Source: Eubacterium sp. UBA4343
Lineage (GTDB): Bacteria; Bacillota; Clostridia; Lachnospirales; Lachnospiraceae
Direction of reading: 5' to 3'
Assembly (NCBI GenBank): GCA_002394235.1
Contig: DGTF01000018.1
Location: forward strand, 41,035-67,506
Length of the DNA: 26,472 nt
Positions 7,271 through 13,718 of this stretch are shown here, in pieces; position 1 is the first letter of the stretch, and every line of letters begins with the position of its first letter. The notes below the pieces were generated by a model, which saw only the letters and a program-made list of their open reading frames with translations, was not told the DNA's origin and ran no database searches. A program made the translations under genes and the position numbers.

Positions 7271-7659
7271 TGACTCCGCCGGTAACAAGCGGGCTTTTGA
7301 AGGGAACGATACGGAGCTATCTGCTTGATCCAGGGAAAAAATGGACGCTGGGTCCGAAGGAAAGGGACTGTCTGGAATTCCGGGAACAGGTGGTGCGGAC
7401 GGAAGATCTGAAAAAATTCACCGGCATGTTCATCACCAATTCTCTGATGGGAATCATGCCGGTGCAGTCTCTTGGAAGATTTCGTTTTCCGGACAGGAAA
7501 GCCGCTGAAGTACTGCGTGCTTTCTTCCTCCGGGATATAGAAACAGTGAGCCGCGAAATGGAAGCGGTCAGCCGCGAAATGGAAGCGATCAGCCGCGAAA
7601 TGGAAGCGGACAGACAGGATAAGGAAACAGTCAGTCGTAAAGATTCAGTTTCTTCATGA
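7270..7659 (+). CDS. pabC: Aminodeoxychorismate lyase, C-terminal part (split gene)
   Basis: This frame carries the missing C-terminal half of PabC: TPPVTSGLLKGTIR (the cofactor-phosphate-binding region) and MFITNSLMGIMPV, which aligns with the conserved end of the enzyme. If translated separately it would start at GTG 7270, which shares one base with the upstream TAG and has AGGGG 10-14 bases before it, so termination-reinitiation is possible. Alone it lacks the catalytic lysine. The end is extended by three 7-residue repeats (SREMEAV/I/D) and runs 29 bp into the convergent MATE gene. Confidence 0.8.
   Translation: MTPPVTSGLLKGTIRSYLLDPGKKWTLGPKERDCLEFREQVVRTEDLKKFTGMFITNSLMGIMPVQSLGRFRFPDRKAAEVLRAFFLRDIETVSREMEAVSREMEAISREMEADRQDKETVSRKDSVSS
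7549..7611 (+). repeat. Three 21-bp tandem repeats at the end of pabC
   Basis: The unit AGCCGCGAAATGGAAGCG plus three variable bases (GTC, ATC, GAC) occurs three times in frame at 7549, 7570 and 7591. It lies beyond the conserved end of the PabC fold. Confidence 0.85.
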
Positions 7660-9013
7660 TCAGAATTGATATATACAGGGCTGCGGCCGTCAGAAGCCAG
7701 GAGACCGGCCAGACGAGGCAGAGGACTTCGTAAACGGGGTGGCGTGCGAAAACGGTAAACAGCCAGATCAGCCGGAACAGGATGGTGCCGCACAGAATCT
7801 CGACGGAGGGGAGCAGAGAATGACCTCTTCCGCGGAGAACGGCTGCAGGAATCTCATACAGGGTGACGAGGTACTCCCAGAGGAGAACCAGGCGGTTCCG
7901 GCGGATGGCGTACATCAGGACGGCCTCTTTTGAGGAGAAAATCCGCATGAAGAAAGTCCCGGAGAGCGCGATCGGAACGCTGAGCACGGCGCCGGCCAGG
8001 GCTCCGAAGATAAGACAGTACAGGAAAATCTTCCCGCAGCGTTTCTTCTCTCCGGCGGCGTGGTTCTGGCTGATGAAGGTGGTGGCGGCCTGCGTGAAGG
8101 CGGCTACGGCAAAGTATCCGAAGTATTCAAAGTTCAGGGCGGCGGCGCTTCCTGCGATGGCATCGGATCCGAAGCCGTTGATGGCGGCCTGGATAAATAC
8201 ATTTGAGACGCAGAATACTGCCTCCTGTACACCGGCCGGAAGGCCAATAGCCAGGAGTCGCTTTACATTTTCTCCCTTCAGCCGGAGATTGCGCAGGGAA
8301 AGATGGAATTCATCGGTTTCCTTCATCAGGAAGGAAACCGTGAGGGCGGCACTCAGGGCATTGGAGATGTCCGTCGCGAGAGCGACACCGGTTACATTTA
8401 AGCGGCACACAATAACAAAGAAAAGATTCAGTATGACATTCAGTATTCCCGCGGAAATCAGAGCATAAAGGGGTCTTCTGGTGTCGCCCTTAGCCCGCAG
8501 AATGGCGCTTGCGAAGTTGTAAATCACAATGAACGGACTTCCGAGCATGTAGATCTGAAGATAGCGGACGCCGAGATCGAGGATATTGTCCGGAGTGGAT
8601 ATCAGGATCAGGAGCGGCCGGGCGGCCACGAGTCCGCAGATCATCAGGATGACGCCGACAATGAGACTGAAGAGCATGGAAGTGTGAATAGCCGCAGGAA
8701 TTTCCTTCCGACGGTTCATTCCGATGTATCGGGCGATCAGGACATTGACGCCGACGGAGAGACCGGTGATCAGGCCGAGGATGATGCCGATGGGTTCCGC
8801 GTTGAGACCGACGGCGGCCAGTGCTTCAGGAGAGGAAAACTGTCCGATGACCGCGGAATCCGCGGAATTGAAGAGCTGCTGCAGAATGCTCGCAGCAGCG
8901 ATCGGGAGCGCGAAGAGCATGATTTTCCCTGCCAGGCCGCCGTGGATCATATCGATCTCGTTTCTGGCGGTTCTTTTGTTTTGGGTAATTGCTTTGGAAT
9001 CAGATGATGACAT
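7631..9013 (-). CDS. MATE family multidrug efflux transporter
   Basis: This 460-residue integral membrane protein has about twelve hydrophobic segments arranged as two similar halves, as in the multidrug and toxic compound extrusion family, which exports cationic drugs in exchange for Na+ or H+. Family-like segments include LPIAAASILQQLFNSADSAV near residue 35, VGLNAEPIGIILGL and LPAGVQEAVFCVSN in the second half. Length is normal. On the minus strand a GAGG lies about 11 bases before the ATG. Its 3' end overlaps the convergent pabC frame by 29 bp, and no terminator separates them. The substrate cannot be inferred. Confidence 0.88.
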   Translation of the reverse strand: MSSSDSKAITQNKRTARNEIDMIHGGLAGKIMLFALPIAAASILQQLFNSADSAVIGQFSSPEALAAVGLNAEPIGIILGLITGLSVGVNVLIARYIGMNRRKEIPAAIHTSMLFSLIVGVILMICGLVAARPLLILISTPDNILDLGVRYLQIYMLGSPFIVIYNFASAILRAKGDTRRPLYALISAGILNVILNLFFVIVCRLNVTGVALATDISNALSAALTVSFLMKETDEFHLSLRNLRLKGENVKRLLAIGLPAGVQEAVFCVSNVFIQAAINGFGSDAIAGSAAALNFEYFGYFAVAAFTQAATTFISQNHAAGEKKRCGKIFLYCLIFGALAGAVLSVPIALSGTFFMRIFSSKEAVLMYAIRRNRLVLLWEYLVTLYEIPAAVLRGRGHSLLPSVEILCGTILFRLIWLFTVFARHPVYEVLCLVWPVSWLLTAAALYISILIMKKLNLYD

Positions 9014-9374
9014 TTATGAAATAACCTCGTTGTTAATATTTTTGTGCTGCATCATTGCTGCCACATCTTTGACGCAGCATGAGTGATAAACCTTCTGTTT
9101 TGCCGTAGCTTTATCTTGAAGCGAATCGTCGCTGTTTTGTGAAGTAAATCACTGCTGTTTGGTGAGGAGAATCTTCACCGTCTTTAACAGAAGATGTGAG
9201 CGTATACGTGTATTTCTGTACATCCTATCTTATCAGGACCGCGATTTAATAACCAGTGCTGTTTGGACGAATATCCGGCAAAATATACAAAATCAGGTGA
9301 TAAAATTATACAAAATGCAATGTTTGATAAAAACTTATCAATGTAATAAACCCATCTTCAACAGTTGAAGATCC
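9014..9374. other. Non-coding gap between the MATE gene and the eutH remnant
   Basis: This AT-rich stretch shows no recognisable gene and no EutH N-terminal remnant in any frame. It holds two inverted repeats near its right end: TTGATAA-AAAC-TTATCAA (9324-9341) and ATCTTCAAC-A-GTTGAAGAT (9354-9372). Direct repeats of TATACAAAAT also occur near 9280-9315. I see no convincing promoter for the MATE gene and no EutV-type antitermination pair that I would defend. Confidence 0.5.
9354..9372. repeat. Perfect 9-bp inverted repeat at the eutH breakpoint
   Basis: ATCTTCAAC and GTTGAAGAT flank a single A. The palindrome ends about six bases before the first codon with EutH similarity. It could be an operator, a cruciform or a recombination scar; nothing in the sequence decides between these. 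Confidence 0.6.
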
Positions 9375-9869
9375 GATCCCCTGGCAATGCAGCTGGCGGG
9401 AGATGAAGCAATCGGAAAATTCGCCGGCTTGATACTGGGAACTATGATGGGACCTACGATTGTATTTACAATTCCGGTCGTACTTGGTATCATTGATAAG
9501 AAGGACAGAGGTTACCTCGGAGCAGGTGTGCTCGCAGGTATGATCACTATTCCGATTGGCTGCATCGTCGGCGGTCTGTGGTTCCATCCCGGTCGTATGA
9601 TCCGCGGATTCAACCGCTTCGGGATCGGCGTTACCGTCGTGATCGCTGCCCTGACTGCAATTGCTGTATTTGAGCAGATCACTGGTATTATGTTCCCGCT
9701 GTTTGATAGATGGCAATACCGGGGACATGCCGCTGCGCATATTTTGTGTATCCTGCAAACTGGGCGGATCTTGCGTGAAGCAGCGCAGCAGGTATATAAC
9801 ATAATGGATGACTGTGATCAGGCTGCGCTCACGCGCAGTCTGAATCACTATCGAAAAGATGAAGGCTGA
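9375..9869 (+). pseudogene. eutH: Truncated ethanolamine permease EutH
   Basis: The open frame with ATG at 9387 encodes an internal segment of EutH, the ethanolamine uptake protein. The family hallmark GLILGTMMGPTIVFTIPV is present, followed by LAGMITIPIGCIVGG. EutH is normally about 360-400 residues; this frame has 160 and lacks roughly the first third. Similarity begins abruptly at PLAM, a few codons before the ATG. An internal deletion seems to join GCIVGG directly to LWFHPGRMIRGF, removing about one membrane segment. After ITGIMFPLFD the frame continues into ~50 residues not recognisable as EutH. It is therefore very unlikely to be a working transporter. It lies directly upstream of eutS, marking the locus as a former ethanolamine or related microcompartment operon. 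Confidence 0.8.
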
Positions 9870-9881
9870 CGGCAAAACCGG

Positions 9882-9898
9882 GGCGCGTTTTATCTCGA
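9882..9898 (+). repeat. Decayed fragment of the 97-bp intergenic repeat
   Basis: GCGCGTTTTATCTCG matches the right arm of the repeat at 11289-11385 apart from a short deletion. It sits between the eutH remnant and the eutS ribosome binding site. Confidence 0.45.
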
Positions 9899-9916
9899 TA
9901 ATGTTGGAGGAAACAG

Positions 9917-10279
9917 ATGGACAACCGTGATGAACAGATTCGAATTGTACAGGAGACAGTGGCTGGCAAGGAAATTACCCTTGCGCACATTATGGGCAGC
10001 CCTTCCCCGATCATATATCAGAAGCTTGGCATGAATCCGGCCATTAACTACAGCTCATCAGCGATCGGCATCATGAATATGACGCCGCCGGAGTCTGCAG
10101 TCATTGCGTCTGATATTGCTGTCAAAAGCGGCGATGTCTATCTGGGCTTTGCAGACCGTTTCACGGGGACACTGATCGTGTCGGGCGATATTGCGGGTGT
10201 TACAGCCGCGATCACGGCTGTCGTTGATTATTTTCGTGATGAGCTGCATTATGTCGTCTGCCCGGTCACGAAACGATAG
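9917..10279 (+). CDS. eutS: EutS/PduU-type microcompartment shell protein (first copy)
   Basis: This 120-residue BMC-domain protein is of the circularly permuted EutS/PduU type, which forms hexameric facets of ethanolamine- or propanediol-type microcompartments. Diagnostic segments are KEITLAHIMG near the N-terminus, IGIMNMTPPESAVIASDIA in the middle and GFADRFTGTLIVSGD near residue 80. Length is close to E. coli EutS (111 aa). A TGGAGG site at 9905-9910 supports the start. It is followed at 8 bases by a second, longer paralogue and then by eutP, the order seen for eutS-eutP and pduU-pduV pairs. Confidence 0.9.
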   Translation: MDNRDEQIRIVQETVAGKEITLAHIMGSPSPIIYQKLGMNPAINYSSSAIGIMNMTPPESAVIASDIAVKSGDVYLGFADRFTGTLIVSGDIAGVTAAITAVVDYFRDELHYVVCPVTKR

Positions 10280-10287
10280 GAGTGTCT

Positions 10288-10716
10288 ATGGCTGACAGAA
10301 TGACGGCTGAAGAACTCCTGAAGTGGATCAGCAGCCAGAAAAGAAGAGACAAAAACAAACAGCTGAGGATTGTGCGCGTACGGACTCCGGGCAGAGACAT
10401 GACGATGGCACATGTGATCGGAACATCTGTGCGTGAGGTCTATCGGAATCTCGGGCTGCACATTGGTGTGCACGCCGGTGAAGATCACACGGGAGAGACC
10501 ATCGGTATCATGAAGTTTACACCCTGGGAATGCACGGTTCCGGCCGCGGATATCTCCCTGAAATCGGCACATGTGGAAATCGGTTTTATGGACCGGTTTA
10601 ACGGTACCGTGATTATACTGGGCAGCAGGGAGGAAGTACGGACGGCACTCGAGAACATCCGTTCTTTTTTCAGGGATGATCTGCATTTTCACGTCTGTGA
10701 TATAGAGGAAAGCTGA
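10288..10716 (+). CDS. eutS: EutS/PduU-type microcompartment shell protein (second copy)
   Basis: This is a 142-residue paralogue of the preceding gene, with DMTMAHVIG, IGIMKFTPWECTVPAADIS and GFMDRFNGTVIILGS at matching positions. It differs by an N-terminal extension of about 20 residues (TAEELLKWISSQKRR) with an amphipathic helical look, similar in style to targeting helices on microcompartment cargo; that reading is inference. The ATG at 10288 is chosen because AGGAG (10278-10282) lies 5 bases upstream; a GTG at 10282 falls inside that site. The two shell proteins could form mixed hexamers. Confidence 0.88.
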   Translation: MADRMTAEELLKWISSQKRRDKNKQLRIVRVRTPGRDMTMAHVIGTSVREVYRNLGLHIGVHAGEDHTGETIGIMKFTPWECTVPAADISLKSAHVEIGFMDRFNGTVIILGSREEVRTALENIRSFFRDDLHFHVCDIEES

Positions 10717-10720
10717 AGCA

Positions 10721-11212
10721 ATGAGAAAACTGTTTCTGATGGGCCGCAGTGAGGCCGGGAAGACAACGCTCTCCCAGGTTCTGAAGGGAGAGGAGATTGT
10801 ATATAAGAAGACGCAGTACACATATGCCGGCGATTCTGTAATCGATACGCCGGGCGAATACGCGGAATCGAAGGAAGTCGGCGTCGGACTGGCCTGCTTC
10901 TCCTTCGAGGCGGATGTCGTCGCGATTGTAGTGGCCGCGGATGAACCGTTCTCGCTTTTTACGCCGAATTGCAATGCATTTCTGAACAGGCCTCTCATCG
11001 GGATCATCACGAAGATCGACTCTCCGTACGCAAATGTGCCGATGGTGAGGCAGTGGCTTCAGAATTGCTGCTGTGAGAAAATTTTCTGCATCAACAACAT
11101 GAACGGTGACGGGCTGAAGGAGCTTAAGGAGTATTTAAGTCTGCCGGTCAGGAAGATGAGTCTGGATGAGGCCATGGACAAACAGAGAAGAGGGCTGGCT
11201 GATTGGGAATGA
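10721..11212 (+). CDS. eutP: EutP/PduV family small GTPase-like protein
   Basis: This 163-residue P-loop protein is of the EutP/PduV family, which is found beside shell genes in ethanolamine and propanediol operons. Walker A is GRSEAGKTT (8-16), the G3-like motif is DTPGEY near residue 47 and the G4 motif TKID is at 97-100. Length is normal for the family. Reported roles include acetate kinase activity for EutP and a link to microcompartment positioning for PduV; neither can be read from this sequence. It starts 4 bases after the second eutS, so the three genes form one unit, closed by the terminator at 11259. Confidence 0.9.
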   Translation: MRKLFLMGRSEAGKTTLSQVLKGEEIVYKKTQYTYAGDSVIDTPGEYAESKEVGVGLACFSFEADVVAIVVAADEPFSLFTPNCNAFLNRPLIGIITKIDSPYANVPMVRQWLQNCCCEKIFCINNMNGDGLKELKEYLSLPVRKMSLDEAMDKQRRGLADWE

Positions 11213-11258
11213 AATCAGGGCTGTAAGGTGTAGGATAGGTGTTGCAGGATTCAGCAGA

Positions 11259-11287
11259 CGTTTTCCGTGAGGGAGACGCCTTTTTTA
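11259..11287 (+). terminator. Intrinsic terminator after eutP
   Basis: CGTTTTCC pairs with GGGAGACG (two G-U wobbles) across a GTGA loop, followed by CC and six T residues. It closes the shell gene unit, and the 97-bp repeat begins directly after it. Confidence 0.65.
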
Positions 11288-11288
11288 T

Positions 11289-11385
11289 TTACGCGAACAG
11301 TGAGCCGCAGCCGAATGCGAAGTATTCGTGTGCGGCGAGCGTCGCGATAGCGAGATAAAACTCGCGCAGCGTGTTTTATCTCGTT
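11289..11385. repeat. 97-bp structured intergenic repeat, copy 1
   Basis: This copy is identical over all 97 bases to 13551-13647. It contains a strong inverted repeat CGAGATAAAAC / GTTTTATCTCG with an 11-base loop and an outer GCCGCA / TGCGGC pair. Both copies start at the T-run of an intrinsic terminator. It carries no ORF of note and resembles a REP-type or non-autonomous element. Confidence 0.85.
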
Positions 11386-11579
11386 TATGTAGAAAGAAAA
11401 TCCCGCAGTGATGCACTGACATGTGCAGGAGTTTAGGATCTGTGCTTCGCCTGCACCTCTCGAACGGAGCTGCGAAATTGCAGGTATACGGAGGGCAGAG
11501 GCAAAGCGGTGTTTGCTTTTTAGAAATGTTTGTATTATCCTCAATTTATATCATGTGCATGGGAAGAGGGTGAGAAACA
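11386..11579 (+). other. Upstream region of the ATP-grasp gene
   Basis: This spacer contains no recognised gene. A TATTAT hexamer near 11533 may be a -10 element, but no good -35 element is visible. GAAGAGGG at 11562-11569 serves as the ribosome binding site for the GTG at 11580. Confidence 0.3.
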
Positions 11580-13019
11580 GTGACTGCAGAATCAGACAGA
11601 AGCGAAGAGCATGCTTTGACGCTTCAGGAGCTGGCGGAGCATTTCTATTATCAAGACATCAAAGGACATGATAAGTCCGGACAGGAAGAAAATGAAGAAA
11701 TTCAGCAGTCAGACGCGAGGTACCGGGGCGTACCGGTCAAGATGCTGTATTTTCCCAAGTTATTCACAGAGGAGGGCTTTCTGAAGATCCGTGAGGCAGG
11801 CGAGACGGCCTGGAAGATCCTGGTGAAGGTGATCCGGGAATACCTCGATGATCCGGATTACCGGAAGCTTTTCGGCTTTCCGAAGGAGCTGGAGGAAATG
11901 ATCTGCAGGAGACCGGAGTATTCCGTTCTGCTCCCGGTGTGCAGGCTGGATATGTTTTTTGACGAAAAGACGGGGGACTTTAAGTTCTGCGAGTTCAACG
12001 CAGATGGCAGCAGCGCGATGAACGAAAACCGGATTATGACAGAGGCTTACCGCAAAACCCTGATGTACCGGTGCTTTTCGGAGAAGTACGAGCAGCAGGA
12101 GTTTGAGCTTTTTGATTCCTGGGCACAGGTGTTCCTCGATCTGGTGAAGGAGACGGGACGTTATCCGGAGCATCCGCAGGTGGCCATTGTGGATTTCCTT
12201 GAAAAAAGCATTGCTTCGGCGGAGCTGGAACGATTTGCCGAAGCCTTCCGCAAGAGAGGCAGCCGCTCATGTGTGGCGGAGATTCGCAGCCTCACCTATG
12301 ACGGCGAGCACCTGTATACGCCGGAGGGATTTCGCGTGGACGCGATTTACCGGCGGGCGGTGACGAGTGATATCCTGGAGCATCGGGAGGAGATCCGGCC
12401 GTTTCTGGATGCGGTGAGGGACCGCAGAGTCTGTCTGATCGGTGACTTCTGCACGCAGGTCGTTCACGACAAGATCCTGTTCAAGGTTCTCCATCTCGAC
12501 CGCACAAAAGCGTTCCTGACGGAGGAGGAGAACCGGTATGTCGAAGAGCATATTCCGTACACGGCAGATCTCGTACCAGAGCTTCTGCATGTGGAAAAAT
12601 TCCTGCATACGACGTGGTCAGATGAGGGCGGAAGACGCCGCAGATGGATTCTGAAGCCGGAGGATTCCTACGGCGCGCACGGAATTTATTACAGCGGCAA
12701 TTTCACGGATGAACAGTGGCAGAACTTGCTGAGGGACCGCGCGGGAAAAGGATATGTGATTCAGGAGTATGTGAGCCCGTACCGGACGCTGAATGCAGAC
12801 TACACGGATACAGATTACACGGACAATCCCTGGCAGGAGCAGGCGAAAGGGCAGAAGAGCCCGCGGGTGCACAGCTTCGCGAACATGACGGGGATGTACC
12901 TGTATGCGGGACACCTCGCCGGTATCTATTCCAGGCTCTCTCCGCTGAATATTATTTCGGTAGAGGGAGACGAGCATGAGATGGTCTCTATGATTGCGCG
13001 AAGAAAAAATGGTCAGTGA
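11580..13019 (+). CDS. ATP-grasp ligase, glutathionylspermidine synthase-like
   Basis: This 479-residue protein shows ATP-grasp features. An acidic substrate/metal motif FCEFNADGSSAMNE lies at ~140, resembling the E-x-N-A-D motif of glutathionylspermidine synthase-type carboxylate-amine ligases. A nucleotide-binding RWILKPEDSYGAHG segment lies at ~360 and VIQEYV at ~395. It probably forms an ATP-dependent amide bond, but the substrates are unknown. The start is GTG at 11580, with GAAGAGGG ahead. The 3' end, including the stop codon, is part of a 64-bp duplication. A glutaredoxin gene follows before the shared terminator, which suggests a low-molecular-weight thiol role (inference). Confidence 0.75.
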   Translation: MTAESDRSEEHALTLQELAEHFYYQDIKGHDKSGQEENEEIQQSDARYRGVPVKMLYFPKLFTEEGFLKIREAGETAWKILVKVIREYLDDPDYRKLFGFPKELEEMICRRPEYSVLLPVCRLDMFFDEKTGDFKFCEFNADGSSAMNENRIMTEAYRKTLMYRCFSEKYEQQEFELFDSWAQVFLDLVKETGRYPEHPQVAIVDFLEKSIASAELERFAEAFRKRGSRSCVAEIRSLTYDGEHLYTPEGFRVDAIYRRAVTSDILEHREEIRPFLDAVRDRRVCLIGDFCTQVVHDKILFKVLHLDRTKAFLTEEENRYVEEHIPYTADLVPELLHVEKFLHTTWSDEGGRRRRWILKPEDSYGAHGIYYSGNFTDEQWQNLLRDRAGKGYVIQEYVSPYRTLNADYTDTDYTDNPWQEQAKGQKSPRVHSFANMTGMYLYAGHLAGIYSRLSPLNIISVEGDEHEMVSMIARRKNGQ

Positions 13020-13134
13020 GAGTTTGGATCAGGAAGACGGCAGCGGCTACTCAGTGATTATGCGCAGGGGAAATGCCCGGTGAAAGTTTGGATCAGGAAG
13101 ACGGCAGCGGCGATTCTGTGATTGGCCACTGGAA
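13007..13134 (+). repeat. 64-bp tandem duplication spanning the ATP-grasp stop codon
   Basis: AGTTTGGATCAGGAAGACGG occurs at 13021 and 13085, a 64-bp period. The first unit contains the gene's TGA (13017-13019) and the second repeats it as GGTGAAAG. The duplicated DNA opens an in-frame extension ahead of the glutaredoxin, which I do not consider coding. Confidence 0.8.
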
Positions 13135-13219
13135 AAATGGACAGGAATGTGTAAGACTGGAGATGCAGGAAAAAGAGGATAACAGAAAACAACGGAAAAC
13201 AACAGAAGGGAGAGAAAGG

Positions 13220-13456
13220 ATGGTACTTGAACTTTACAAGAAGGATACCTGCCCGTACTGTCAGAAAGTGATGGGATGGATCCGTGAAAACGGAAGAACT
13301 GATGTGGTCTACAGGGATATCCTGGAGGATCCGGAGAACCATGCGCGTCTCATACGCGACGGCGGCATGGATCAGGTTCCGTGCCTGTTCATCGATGGAA
13401 AACCGCTGTATGAGAGCATGGACATCATTCAGTATCTGGCGGATCATCCGATGTAA
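13220..13456 (+). CDS. Glutaredoxin
   Basis: This 78-residue thioredoxin-fold protein has the classical dithiol site CPYC (C11, C14), a VPCLFIDGKPLYES segment bearing the expected cis-proline, and a C-terminal IIQYLADH helix. It reduces mixed disulfides using a low-molecular-weight thiol. The ATG at 13220 is chosen because GGGAGA lies 6 bases upstream and the conserved fold begins right there. The open frame back to 13073 is duplicated non-coding DNA. It sits 200 bases downstream of the ATP-grasp ligase with no terminator between, so co-transcription is likely. Confidence 0.9.
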   Translation: MVLELYKKDTCPYCQKVMGWIRENGRTDVVYRDILEDPENHARLIRDGGMDQVPCLFIDGKPLYESMDIIQYLADHPM

Positions 13457-13496
13457 GGCAGAAAGGCAAAAAGGTTATTATTTATGAAACGGTAAA

Positions 13497-13552
13497 AACA
13501 GCCCTTACCGCAGGGGGAAACATTGTTCCCCTGTGATATGGGCTGTTTTTTT
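13497..13552. terminator. Strong intrinsic terminator
   Basis: The outer stem AACAGCCC / GGGCTGTT and the inner stem CAGGGGGAA / GTTCCCCTG are followed by a run of T residues. A-rich bases on the left side could make it act for the minus strand too. It ends the ATP-grasp-glutaredoxin unit. Confidence 0.9.
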
Positions 13553-13647
13553 ACGCGAACAGTGAGCCGCAGCCGAATGCGAAGTATTCGTGTGCGGCGA
13601 GCGTCGCGATAGCGAGATAAAACTCGCGCAGCGTGTTTTATCTCGTT
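13551..13647. repeat. 97-bp structured intergenic repeat, copy 2
   Basis: This copy is identical to 11289-11385, in the same orientation, and again starts in the T-run of an intrinsic terminator. The two copies flank the ATP-grasp-glutaredoxin unit as direct repeats about 2.26 kb apart. Confidence 0.85.
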
Positions 13648-13684
13648 GAGCCGTTTATTCAGATTGTTTTTCCGGAAACCTTCG

Positions 13685-13718
13685 CCCGCCTGATTTTCAG
13701 AGTGCGTTTTCAGGCGGT
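13685..13718. other. Hairpin at the 3' end of the antiporter gene
   Basis: CCGCCTGA and TCAGGCGG form an 8-bp stem that overlaps the antiporter stop codon. There is no T-run on the minus-strand side, so it is not a clear terminator for that gene. Confidence 0.4.

Noticed and set aside
9060..9200. EutV-type antitermination hairpin pair upstream of the eut genes
   Set aside because: Short hairpins exist, but I could not match the paired hexaloop pattern with confidence, and eutH downstream is broken.
13073..13219. N-terminal extension of glutaredoxin
   Set aside because: It is derived from the 64-bp duplication, lies before the conserved fold, and a better ribosome binding site serves ATG 13220.
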